From: Streptomyces albidochromogenes
GTDB taxonomy: Bacteria; Actinomycetota; Actinomycetes; Streptomycetales; Streptomycetaceae
Assembly: GCF_005981925.1 (NCBI RefSeq)
Contig: NZ_VBVX01000040.1
Span: forward strand, 1 to 32,712
Direction: 5' to 3'
Length of the DNA stretch: 32,712 bases
Part shown: positions 8,901-15,576 of the stretch, piece after piece
Layout of the letters: each line of letters starts with the position of its first letter
How positions within the stretch are numbered: position 1 is the first letter of the stretch
Notes under the pieces: generated by a model
Databases searched by the model: none
The model's input: only the letters and a program-made list of their open reading frames with translations
What the model was told of the DNA's origin: nothing
Made by a program: the position numbers and the translations under genes

Positions 8901-9111
8901 CGACGGCCACGGGTATGAGCAGGATCGCGTTCAGCCTGGTGGGCACGCGCCAGTTGCGCGGCGAGAACTTGCTGCTGCTGCCGCCACTGCCACCGCTGCC
9001 CTTGGGCGCGGCGGCCGGCGAGGCCGCGGGCGACGTCGTTGTGCGCGGCGGCGGGGTGAAGTTGCCCCGCGCCTGCTGCTGTGCGGAGCTCGTCTTGCTG
9101 CTACGCCTCAC
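5974..9111 (-). CDS. cvnA2: Conservon sensor CvnA, histidine-kinase-like membrane protein (second conservon)
   Basis: The 1045-residue sensor has a short basic/Pro-rich N-terminus, a first membrane segment at about 60-80, an extracytoplasmic nitrate-sensor-like helical region to about 380, a second membrane segment at about 385-408, HAMP, a helical linker (FTNLSRRNQSLIEGQL ... LDHLATRMRRNGENLLVLAG) and a HATPase domain. The N-box LLENATTF is near 600 and the G-box DKGIGL near 633. No canonical H-box of the SHELRTPL type is seen, so autophosphorylation is uncertain. From about 700 the tail is Gln/Tyr/Asp-rich and likely disordered, carrying GLPRR motifs near 900 and 972 and a conserved C-terminal end (VSRAPEDVRGRLSNLRRG). 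The start is GTG at 9111 with GAGAGG upstream. It is the first gene of the conservon 2 operon and presumably passes a signal to CvnB-C-D. Confidence 0.92.
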   Translation of the reverse strand: MRRSSKTSSAQQQARGNFTPPPRTTTSPAASPAAAPKGSGGSGGSSSKFSPRNWRVPTRLNAILLIPVAVGLVMGGFQVKGSIDTWREAQDAEKTAVLVRAASEYGQALLNERDLTADPLLRGKRKSPEVAEAYAATDEAAEKFQEATEDIPGKQGLERRLGLFAKEEPKLAALRKAAYSEALDPVKTEEGYVQIHHYLMELSNELGLGTGNITSYGRTVYAVQLAKAATSLQRSIGVHLLVRPSGDPEKLAKQTVAFNSYNYLEQIALGEYVSGGTQADTDKLERIMKGKAEDGAKKLAAAKQQAQQAGVPFKAPPSKGGSILDGMAEAIGQGKPSGLKAQGVTSEVWMAAATAKFDGYTEIEQGLVDKAVDEAATISSDAKTDAIVNGLIVVIALLTSVILAGLMARQMSSAMSRLRTAAFGIAEQRLPMLVDQLSRTEPGRVDTRVEPIPITSHDEIGEVARAFDQVHREAVRLAAEQAMLRGNVNAIFTNLSRRNQSLIEGQLTLITDLENNEADPDQLENLFKLDHLATRMRRNGENLLVLAGEEPGRRWNQPVPLVDVLRAASSEVESYERIELSGVPESEIHGQAVTDLVHLLAELLENATTFSSPQTKVRVTATRLPDGRVMIEIHDKGIGLTAEDFADINHKLANPPTVDAAVSQRMGLFVVGRLADRHSIRVQLRPSGEQAGTTSLVMLPDAITHGGGGEQLPHDDFTVSSIIPEQQVYESAPMRTAAELGFDDSRYGNEADEAQLDPVGRSLLREERRAQLEAQATGDRPLFRDEAPQASYDDPQQQYEQPQQPAYDQGGYDEYPAYQTYPDSDYQDQAAPQATYEDSYDSTSHQGNWPDQGSYQGAYEPEFGSEAESAPGAPENDRERVGFDRPGSAPAPGHEMTDAGLPRRGGQQHWQPGGDSVGQDVTQQPVVAQQPQQDGAGKGSTGTDDWRSSNDERWQRAEKLREPKAGGVTSSGLPRRVPKANLVEGTAEQTPQGGPQVSRAPEDVRGRLSNLRRGVQQGRNAGTDTNTAATYDQNGGHGNTYNQER

Positions 9112-9283
9112 TCGACCAACAACCTCTCGGCGCCGGCACCTACGTTGTGCCGTTTTTCTCGTTCAGGGCCGTACTACTCGGGAGTTCGACGAATTCCAGC
9201 ACGGGGAGCGGCTGCGTTCCAAACAGGGGGAACCCGCCATTCCGAGTGTTGTAAGCCTCAGATAAAACGGTCAAAAAGAGCGA

Positions 9284-9303
9284 GCCCCGCCAAAAGGCGG
9301 GGC
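9284..9303 (-). terminator. Intrinsic terminator of conservon 1 operon
   Basis: On the minus strand an 8-bp stem GCCCCGCC / GGCGGGGC closes a TTTT loop and is followed by TCGCTCTTTTT, a real T-tract, which is unusual in this GC-rich genome. It lies about 160 bases past the cvnD1 stop. Confidence 0.85.
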
Positions 9304-9381
9304 CGATGTGAGCACAGCGGCACCGTGCGGTCGCTTGCGGTGGCGGCGGCGGCGCAATTCTCTTTCGAAACGTTATGAACA

Positions 9382-9419
9382 CAGGGGCGGAGAGTGTCAA
9401 AGGACACAGTCCGCCCCTG
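9382..9419 (-). terminator. Long imperfect hairpin downstream of cvnD1
   Basis: CAGGGGCGGA (9382-9391) pairs with TCCGCCCCTG (9410-9419), and GTGTC (9394-9398) pairs with GACAC (9403-9407), separated by a tandem G-A/A-G mismatch. There is no T-tract after it on either strand. It may be a first, Rho-independent-like stop or a 3' stabiliser of the cvn1 message ahead of the terminator at 9284-9303. Confidence 0.6.
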
Positions 9420-9462
9420 AGGCGTCGCCTGAACGGCTACGACAACTGCCGTATACGAGGGA

Positions 9463-10044
9463 CTACTTGAGACGTGCCATGAGCGCGTGCTCCACAAGCG
9501 TGATCAAACCGCTCTTGGCGTCGGCGCGGTGGCGGGCGTCGGTGGTGATGATCGGGGTGCCGGGACCGATCTGCAGGGCCTCGCGCACCTCGTCGGGCGT
9601 GTAGGGCTGGTGCCCCTCGAAGCCGTTGAGGGCGATGACGAACGGCAGCCCGCTGTTCTCGAAGTAGTCGACCGCGGGGAAGCAGTCCGCGAGACGGCGG
9701 GTGTCGACCAGCACGATGGCGCCGATCGCGCCGCGCACGAGGTCGTCCCACATGAACCAGAAGCGGTCCTGACCGGGCGTACCGAAGAGGTACAGGATCA
9801 GGTCCTGGTCCAGCGTGATGCGGCCGAAGTCCATGGCGACGGTCGTCGTCGACTTGCCACCGGTGTGCGTGAGGTCGTCGATGCCCGCCGAAGCGGACGT
9901 CATGACGGCCTCGGTGCGCAGCGGGTCGATCTCGGAGACGGCACCCACGAACGTGGTCTTGCCGACGCCGAAGCCGCCCGCCACCACGATCTTCGCCGAG
10001 GTGGTGGAGCGGGCCGCTCCGCTGCTAGAGCTTCCGAAGTCCAC
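9463..10044 (-). CDS. cvnD1: Conservon Ras-like GTPase CvnD (first conservon)
   Basis: A 193-residue Ras/MglA-like GTPase, last gene of the upstream conservon. The P-loop GGFGVGKT (23-30) and FGTPGQ (87-92) are intact and identical to CvnD2. The guanine-specificity motif reads NGFE (140-143): the Asp of NKxD, still present in CvnD2, is Glu here, so nucleotide preference may differ. Only 11 of 193 residues differ from CvnD2. The GTG start at 10044 overlaps cvnC1 by 20 bases, as in the second conservon. In S. coelicolor the orthologous conservon (cvn1) has been reported to have pleiotropic effects on development and antibiotic production (recalled from literature). Confidence 0.93.
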   Translation of the reverse strand: MDFGSSSSGAARSTTSAKIVVAGGFGVGKTTFVGAVSEIDPLRTEAVMTSASAGIDDLTHTGGKSTTTVAMDFGRITLDQDLILYLFGTPGQDRFWFMWDDLVRGAIGAIVLVDTRRLADCFPAVDYFENSGLPFVIALNGFEGHQPYTPDEVREALQIGPGTPIITTDARHRADAKSGLITLVEHALMARLK

Positions 10045-10432
10045 TGAGCACCCTTTCCAGCAGCGTGACGTCCGGCGTGCCGCCGGCCTCTCCGTTGCCC
10101 GGCTGGTGGATCGCCACCATGCCGGCCTCCGCCAGGTCGGCGACGAGGATCCGCGCGACGCCCAGCGGCATCGACAGCAGCGCCGAGACCTCGGCCACCG
10201 ACTTGACCTCGCGGCACAGGTGGCAGATGCGCTGGTGCTCCGGCAGCAGCGAGGAGAGGTGCGCCGGGTCGGCGGTGGTGCTGACCAGCGCCTCGATGGC
10301 GAGCTGGTAGCGCGGCCGGGTCCGGCCGCCGGTCATCGCGTACGGACGTACCAGCGGCTGGTCGCCTTCGTGATCGTACGACGCGTCGAGGCGCGCTCCG
10401 TACGGATCATGAGAGGCGGGGGGCGGGGTCAT
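10025..10432 (-). CDS. cvnC1: DUF742 protein CvnC (first conservon)
   Basis: A 135-residue DUF742 protein. Unlike CvnC2 it has only about 25 residues before the conserved LVRPYAMTGGRTRPRYQLA core. It then shares HQRICHLCRE and the helix-turn-helix-like SVAEVSALLSMPLGVARIL segment with CvnC2. The two cysteines in HLC and ICH are conserved in both copies. The ATG at 10432 has GGAGG eight bases upstream. The gap from cvnB1 is 108 bases, and the stop codon lies inside cvnD1. The role is inferred from the conservon architecture; no biochemical activity is established for DUF742. Confidence 0.92.
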   Translation of the reverse strand: MTPPPASHDPYGARLDASYDHEGDQPLVRPYAMTGGRTRPRYQLAIEALVSTTADPAHLSSLLPEHQRICHLCREVKSVAEVSALLSMPLGVARILVADLAEAGMVAIHQPGNGEAGGTPDVTLLERVLSGLRKL

Positions 10433-10540
10433 GGATCGATCCTCCGGGCATGACGACAGGGGATGGGCCTGCCGTCTGACGGGGCCGGGGTGGGGGGCTG
10501 GGCCTTGGGTCTGTTCTCGGCAATACCTGGGGTGCGCTGC

Positions 10541-10963
10541 CTAGTGGAGAAGGCTCCCCTGGAGCTCCGCGCGGAGGTCCGGGGTCAGAACGCTGCCGGC
10601 CCGGTCGACCAGCAGCGCCATCTCGTAGCCGACGAGGCCGATGTCGCAGTCGGGGTGAGCGAGTACGGCCAGGGAGGAGCCGTCGGAAACGGACATGAGG
10701 AAGAGGAAACCGCGTTCCATCTCGACGACGGTCTGGGTCACAGCCCCGCCCTCGAAGATCCGGGAGGCCCCCGCGGTCAGCGAGGTCAGACCGGAGGCCA
10801 CGGCCGCCAGCTGGTCGGCGCGGTCGCGCGGGAAACCTTCGGACATCGCCAGAAGGAGTCCGTCGGCGGAGACCACCACCGTGTGGGACACCCCTGGGGT
10901 GTTGTCCACGAAGTTGGTGATCAACCAGTTCAGATTCTGCGCCGCCTGGCTCATCGGACTCAA
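10541..10963 (-). CDS. cvnB1: Roadblock/LC7 protein CvnB (first conservon)
   Basis: A 140-residue roadblock/LC7 domain protein, 135 residues identical to CvnB2. The start appears to be TTG at 10963, which directly abuts the cvnA1 stop (TAG at 10966-10964) and has GGAG six bases upstream. An ATG nine bases downstream (10954) is the alternative but has poor ribosome-site spacing. The equivalent codon in the second conservon is GTG in the same context, which supports use of the upstream start. It is expected to pair with CvnD1 in the manner of MglB with MglA, possibly as a GTPase-activating protein or scaffold; this is family inference. Confidence 0.91.
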   Translation of the reverse strand: MSPMSQAAQNLNWLITNFVDNTPGVSHTVVVSADGLLLAMSEGFPRDRADQLAAVASGLTSLTAGASRIFEGGAVTQTVVEMERGFLFLMSVSDGSSLAVLAHPDCDIGLVGYEMALLVDRAGSVLTPDLRAELQGSLLH

Positions 10964-13900
10964 CTAACGCTCCTGCTGGTGAGTGGGGTCAATGTTGAAA
11001 CTCCCGGTCGACGAGCCGCTGCCGGCCTGCCGACCCTGCTGGATACCCCGACGAAGATTGGTCAGCCGGCCGCGTACGTCGTCAGGCGCACGCGAGACCT
11101 GCGGACCGGTCTGGTGGTTCTGCTGCTGCGCTGTACCCGGCACCAGATTGGCGCGCGGGACGCGACGCGGCAGACCCGAGGTCGTGACACCGCCGGCTGC
11201 GGGCTTCTTGACCCGCTCGGCCTGCTTTACGAGTTCGTCGTTCGGCGAGGTGCGCCAGGCGGCGCCGTTGGTGGCGTTCGTACCGTTGGTGGTGCTGCTC
11301 GCGGCACCCGTGTCACGCGCCTGGGCGCGCTGCGGCATCGGAGGGGTGGCGGAAGGCGCGGCAGGAGACTGCTGCGCGGACCGCCCGGACTGCTGCTGGT
11401 GCTGCTGGGGTGCGGCCGCCTGCTGCTCACCCTGCTGCTGCTGGAACCAGTTCGATTCCAGCGTGTCGAACAGCGGCGTACGACCGTCCCCGGGACCGGG
11501 TGCGGGCGGCAGCTCGTGCTGCTGCTGCTGCGGCTGCGGAGGCAGGCTCGCGGCGGGCTGACGCGGCGCGCCGCCGCCGGGGTTGCCGGCGTTGTCGCGG
11601 CCGTGCCGGCGCGGGGCCGGTGCGAGGGCCTGGGGACCGGCCTGCTGGTGGCCCTGGTTCTGGCCGCCCTGGTCCTGGCCGGACTGGGGGCGGACCGGAC
11701 GCCGGCCCTGGCCCTGCGGCTGGACCGGCCCGCCGTACGCACCGGCCGGGTTGGCCTGCTGCGGGGCGTTGAAGTCCGGCCGGGGGAGCTGCGCGGTGGA
11801 CGCGGGGTCCAGAGGGCCGGGCAGCTCGGGCCGCTGGTACTGGCCGGCCGGGGCGCCGCCCTGCGGAACGCTGCCGTGGGGGGCGTTGTTCTGCGGGGCG
11901 TTGCCCGTGGGCCGGGCGAACTGGCCCGCCGACGCGGGGTCCTGCGGACCGCGCCGGCCGGGGCGCTCGTACTGGCCGGTGGACGCGGGGCCCACCGGAC
12001 CGCGCACGTCGGAACGCTCGAACGCACCGGTGGAGGCGGAAGTGTCCGGCGCGTCGAAGTTCGGGCGCTGGAACTCGGCGGTGGCGCCGGGGCCCTGCCG
12101 GGACGCCAGGTCCGCTTCCTCGTGGCCGCGGGGCTGGTCGGCGCCCCAGCTGGCCGCCTGCGGCCGCGCCGGACGGTGCTGGCCCGGGTTGCCGCCGGGC
12201 AGCTCGGCGCGGGCGCCGCCCCGGTTCGGCTGCTGCGGCTGCTGCGGCGCACGGCCCTGATCGCCCTGGGCGGGGCCGTTCTTCTGGAAGGCGTTGGGGC
12301 GTGCCTCGGGACGCTCACGGTTCCCCGTCTGCCGGGAGCCGCCGAAGGCACCGGCGAGGCCGCCGCCCTGGCCCCCGCTGGGCTGCTGCCCCTGCGCGGG
12401 GGCGCCGTCGCGTCCGGGCAGCGCGGCCCGCTGACCGGAGCCCGCGACCTGACCGCGCGCACCGCCGGGACCGGTCGGCAGCCGTCCCGCCGGAGCGGCT
12501 TGGCCGGCGACCGCACCCGGACCGGCCGGCATGCGCGCACCGGGGCCGGAGGGCACCTGGGCCTGAGCGGCGGCGCCGGTCTTGGCCGGTGCCTTCTTGC
12601 CGCCCTGGGCGACGTCGACGGGCAGCATGACCAGCGCGGTCGTGCCACCGGAGTCGGACGGGCGCAGCTGGATGCGGATGCCGTGACGCAGGGACAGGCG
12701 GCCGACCACGAACAGACCCATGCGGCGCGAGACCGAGACGTCCACGGTGGGCGGCGAGGCGAGCCGCTCGTTGATCGCCGCGAGGTCCTCGGGCGAGAGG
12801 CCGATGCCCGTGTCGTGGATCTCGACGAGCACCCGCCCGTCGGGCAGCGCGTGACCGGTGACGCGGACCTTGGTCTGCGGGGAGGAGAACGAGGTGGCGT
12901 TCTCGAGCAGCTCGGCGAGGAGGTGCACGAGGTCGTTGACGACGCGGCCGGCGACCTCGGTGCCGGGCACCGAGGACAGCTCGATGCGCTCGTACTGCTC
13001 CACCTCGGACGCGGCGGCACGCAGCACGTCGACGAGGGGCACGGGCCGCGTCCAGCGCCGCCCGGGCTCCTCACCGGCGAGGACGAGGAGGTTCTCACCG
13101 TTACGGCGCATGCGGGTCGCGAGGTGGTCGAGCTTGAACAGCGAGGACAGCTGGTCCGGGTCGGCCTCGCGCGACTCCAGCTCGGAGATGAGCGAGAGCT
13201 GGCGCTGGATGAGGCCCTGCGAACGGCGCGAGAGGTTGGTGAACATCGCGTTGACGTTGCCTCGGAGCAGCGCCTGCTCGGCGGCCAGTCGGACCGCCTC
13301 GCGGTGCACGTCGTCGAAGGCCGCGGCCACCTGGCCGATCTCGTCGCGCGAGTGGACGCCGACGGACTCCACGGACGTGTCGACGTCCTGCGGGTCGGCC
13401 TCGGAGAGCTGCTTGACGAGCTCGGGGAGACGTTCCTGGGCGACCCGGGTCGCGGTGTCCTGGAGGCGGCGCAGCGAGCGGATCATGGAGCGGGCCACGA
13501 CGAACGCGCCGACCAGCGAGACGCCGAGGACGAGCAGGATCAGGACACCGTTGAGGATGGCGTCCCGCTGCGACTCGTTGCGCAGCTCACGGGCCTTCTG
13601 CTCCATCTCGTTGAGGAGCGTGGCCTCGATCCGCTTCATCGCCTGGAGCTTGGTGGTGTCGGCGTCGATCCAGTCCATGTACGAGCGCTCTTGCTCGCTC
13701 TTGAGCCGGTCCGGCGTCTGCAGCACACGGTCCGCATACTTGTTGGCGGCCTCGATCGTGGCGTCGTTGCCGCTCTCCAGGGAGGCGGTCAGCTGCTCGT
13801 TGTCGCCGACGTAGACCTGGTCGAACTGCTTGAGCGCGGCGGCCTCGCTGTCCTGCGCGGACTTGGCGTAGAGGCGGTCGTTCTCGGTGAGCGTGCCGAC

Positions 13901-14728
13901 CTCGCGGTCGTTCGCCGGCAGGGCGGCGGCGATGATCGCGCGCTGGATGGACGCGTACTCCTTGGCGGAGGAGAACGCCGACAGGGCGCGCGTCCGCTTG
14001 ATCATCTCCGGGTTGGAGGTGGCCTGCGCCATGTCCTGGGAGAGGCTCAGCAGCGAGGTGATCAGCTGGCTGTAGTTGTTGACCGTCTGCGAGTTGGTCG
14101 TCTTCTTCTGGTACGCGCCCTCGCGGATCTGGCGGATCGAGTTCAGGCGCATCGCGATCTGGGTGAGGCTCCCCCGGATGCTCTGCAGGCTCTCGTCACC
14201 GTTGGGCTTGACCTGCTGGGTGCCCTCGATGAAGGCGTCCTTGGCCCGGTCGGTCTTCTCGCGGGGGCCCTTGACCTTGAAGTCGGCGGGGCTGGTGCCG
14301 TTGGCGAGCGGACCGGCCGACCGGTCGCGCTCCTCCTGGAGCGCGAGGGCGAGCTCGGTCGCCTGCTTGGTCATGTCGGTCAGCAGCTGCATGTGCTCCA
14401 GCTGCTCCATGTCGTTCATGGACTCGTTGATACGCAGACCACCCAGCGTGGTCGCCGCGACCACCGGGAGGGCCAGCAGGGAGACCAGACGGGTACTGAT
14501 GCGCCAGTTGCGCAGGGCTATTCGAGAGCCCGTAGAACTGGGTTCCTTGGCCCTCGGGGCAGCCGCCTGCTCACCGCCGCCCTTGGCCCCGCCGTGCGCG
14601 GCTCGATCGCCGCCGCCGGCCGGGGCCAATGCGTGATTTTGGGCGTGCTGGGGTGCGGATCCGCGGTCTGTCCCGCGCGGCTCCTGCTCCGCCGCAGCGC
14701 TGCCATCCCTCTTGAAACGTCCCTGCAC
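10964..14728 (-). CDS. cvnA1: Conservon sensor CvnA, histidine-kinase-like membrane protein (first conservon)
   Basis: A 1254-residue sensor. Membrane segments are at about 80-98 and 392-414 and flank an extracytoplasmic helical nitrate-sensor-like region. HAMP follows, then the linker with FTNLSRRSQGLIQRQL and LDHLATRMRRNGENLLVLAG, and the HATPase domain with N-box LLENATSF near 605 and DTGIGL near 635. No canonical phospho-acceptor H-box is seen. Residues about 690-1254 form a Pro/Gln/Gly-rich tail with (M/L)PxGPG repeats, a tandem ~17-residue repeat (about 882-1001) and a C-terminal block GLPRRVPRANLV ... VSRAPDDVRGRLTNLRRG shared with CvnA2. The frame is open to 14989, but the upstream part lacks sensor character; GTG at 14728 (AGAGG upstream) starts a protein with a typical charged N-terminus. 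It heads a four-gene operon. Confidence 0.9.
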   Translation of the reverse strand: MQGRFKRDGSAAAEQEPRGTDRGSAPQHAQNHALAPAGGGDRAAHGGAKGGGEQAAAPRAKEPSSTGSRIALRNWRISTRLVSLLALPVVAATTLGGLRINESMNDMEQLEHMQLLTDMTKQATELALALQEERDRSAGPLANGTSPADFKVKGPREKTDRAKDAFIEGTQQVKPNGDESLQSIRGSLTQIAMRLNSIRQIREGAYQKKTTNSQTVNNYSQLITSLLSLSQDMAQATSNPEMIKRTRALSAFSSAKEYASIQRAIIAAALPANDREVGTLTENDRLYAKSAQDSEAAALKQFDQVYVGDNEQLTASLESGNDATIEAANKYADRVLQTPDRLKSEQERSYMDWIDADTTKLQAMKRIEATLLNEMEQKARELRNESQRDAILNGVLILLVLGVSLVGAFVVARSMIRSLRRLQDTATRVAQERLPELVKQLSEADPQDVDTSVESVGVHSRDEIGQVAAAFDDVHREAVRLAAEQALLRGNVNAMFTNLSRRSQGLIQRQLSLISELESREADPDQLSSLFKLDHLATRMRRNGENLLVLAGEEPGRRWTRPVPLVDVLRAAASEVEQYERIELSSVPGTEVAGRVVNDLVHLLAELLENATSFSSPQTKVRVTGHALPDGRVLVEIHDTGIGLSPEDLAAINERLASPPTVDVSVSRRMGLFVVGRLSLRHGIRIQLRPSDSGGTTALVMLPVDVAQGGKKAPAKTGAAAQAQVPSGPGARMPAGPGAVAGQAAPAGRLPTGPGGARGQVAGSGQRAALPGRDGAPAQGQQPSGGQGGGLAGAFGGSRQTGNRERPEARPNAFQKNGPAQGDQGRAPQQPQQPNRGGARAELPGGNPGQHRPARPQAASWGADQPRGHEEADLASRQGPGATAEFQRPNFDAPDTSASTGAFERSDVRGPVGPASTGQYERPGRRGPQDPASAGQFARPTGNAPQNNAPHGSVPQGGAPAGQYQRPELPGPLDPASTAQLPRPDFNAPQQANPAGAYGGPVQPQGQGRRPVRPQSGQDQGGQNQGHQQAGPQALAPAPRRHGRDNAGNPGGGAPRQPAASLPPQPQQQQHELPPAPGPGDGRTPLFDTLESNWFQQQQGEQQAAAPQQHQQQSGRSAQQSPAAPSATPPMPQRAQARDTGAASSTTNGTNATNGAAWRTSPNDELVKQAERVKKPAAGGVTTSGLPRRVPRANLVPGTAQQQNHQTGPQVSRAPDDVRGRLTNLRRGIQQGRQAGSGSSTGSFNIDPTHQQER

Positions 14729-14937
14729 TAGCGTCGCAACCTCTGGACCAGGCGTTCCTCCGCGCGAACGGCGGAACGGTGTCGAGTCGTGGGGTACCGA
14801 GCGGCCCCATGGGTGGTCGTGAGTGACCGGCGCTTCTCCCCTTCCCGCCGCCACTCGGCGCTGCGTTGCGCCCTGCGCGCCGGCTGGAATCTCGCGGCGG
14901 TCCGGGGAATTCCAGCACAGTGCAGGATCTCCAACAA

Positions 14938-14961
14938 GGCCCGCGTGTCGCCGCGCGGGCC
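14938..14961 (-). repeat. Inverted repeat in cvnA1 leader
   Basis: Eight-base arms (14938-14945 and 14954-14961) with an eight-base loop. If transcription of cvnA1 starts upstream, this would be a stem in its 5' leader. The function is unknown. Confidence 0.4.
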
Positions 14962-15159
14962 CAGTGACGCCGTGTGAGTGACGAGTCACCTGGTGTAGAA
15001 ACCGTTCGGGCTGAAAAGGGGCAAAGGTGCGCGAGTCGCTTAGGGGTAGGGGGTGTCCCAGTCCTGATGATCAGGAGCGGAATGGTGGCTTCAGTGGCGC
15101 AATGTCCGTTTCCCGGGTCGATGCGCACCGCCCGATATGGTCGGTTTGACCGTCATCTC

Positions 15160-15173
15160 GTGAGGAAACTCAC
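15160..15173. repeat. Small inverted repeat with GAAA loop
   Basis: GTGAG-GAAA-CTCAC: five-base arms around a GNRA-type tetraloop sequence, about 130 bases upstream of the small gene at 15302. It could be an operator half-site pair or an RNA stem. Confidence 0.35.
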
Positions 15174-15301
15174 ACGGCATTCCCGACTGCTTCACATCTT
15201 CGGCGGGGATCCGGATGTTTAGCCTGACGCTTTACAGGGATGGCGAATCCGACAATCACCGCGCCCGGCGGGCGCCCGTACCGACAAGGCCTGAACAGCA
15301 G

Positions 15302-15481
15302 ATGAAGACCACGACCGCGTCGATGTTCCGCAGCACCGCGAACCCCCGCCGCACCACGCTGGTGCACCTTGCGGACGCCGCTGAACTGCGGGAGCCCGAG
15401 CGGCCCCAGCACGCCGTCGACCTCCCCTCGGAGACCGCCAACCCGCGCCGCACCATCCTGATGGAAGCCCCCGCCGCGTAG
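15302..15481 (+). CDS. Small conserved-looking protein with a repeated TANPRRT motif
   Basis: A 59-residue protein of unknown function. The frame is open to 15215, but the ATG at 15302 starts a compact product. Ribosome-site signal is weak (AAGG about 12 bases upstream), so the start is uncertain. The sequence contains the motif TANPRRTTL near 10-18 and again TANPRRTIL near 44-52, linked by an acidic/Leu stretch (HLADAAELREPERP). There is no signal peptide, membrane segment or cysteine. It sits alone between the cvnA1 leader and the FAA hydrolase, in the same direction as the latter, 95 bases upstream. The internal repeat and the G/C-rich third positions argue for a real gene. I do not recognise the family. 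Confidence 0.6.
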   Translation: MKTTTASMFRSTANPRRTTLVHLADAAELREPERPQHAVDLPSETANPRRTILMEAPAA

Positions 15482-15576
15482 CCGGGCACGGCGCCGACAC
15501 GGGAGGCGGGACGCCTCGGCCGCGTTAGCCTGAGGCGTTCAGTCTCCAGCCAGCAAGTAAGGGGCGGCAGCATCCC

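Larger units (their letters stand above)
9112..9462 (-). promoter_or_regulatory. Intergenic region between the two conservons: cvn1 terminator and cvnA2 leader
   Basis: No gene is supported in these 351 bases. Read on the minus strand it holds an imperfect hairpin (9382-9419), an intrinsic terminator (9284-9303) and the cvnA2 leader. The leader has the 12-mer GTGCTGGAATTC at 9202-9191, also found upstream of cvnA1. The presence of a terminator and 160+ bases of leader suggests cvn2 has its own promoter. No convincing -35/-10 pair was found. Confidence 0.5.
14729..15301. promoter_or_regulatory. Gene-free region: divergent leader of cvnA1 and of the small gene at 15302
   Basis: No gene is supported. 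It contains a 12-mer (14907-14918) shared with the cvnA2 leader, a hairpin GGCCCGCG/CGCGGGCC at 14938-14961, a short palindrome GTGAC-GA-GTCAC at 14978-14989 and a small hairpin GTGAG-GAAA-CTCAC at 15160-15173. A TTTAGCCTGACGC box (TAGCCT at 15220-15225) resembles a -10 and recurs upstream of the FAA hydrolase. A TTGACC at 15146-15151 has no matching -10 at normal spacing. Confidence 0.4.

Noticed and set aside
5650..9378. 1242-residue plus-strand open frame opposite cvnA2
   Set aside because: Its sequence is low-complexity Leu/Val/Arg/Gly without domain character and mirrors the codon bias of the real minus-strand gene.
10463..14731. 1422-residue plus-strand open frame opposite conservon 1
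   Set aside because: Antisense shadow of cvnA1 and cvnB1, caused by high third-position G/C; no recognisable domains or ribosome site.
14729..14989. N-terminal extension of cvnA1 up to 14989
   Set aside because: The added 87 residues are Arg/Pro-rich with no family similarity; a GTG with a ribosome site at 14728 starts a typical CvnA N-terminus.
14974..15222. 82-residue plus-strand open frame upstream of the small gene
   Set aside because: GTG start without ribosome site, odd composition, and overlap with the cvnA1 leader elements.
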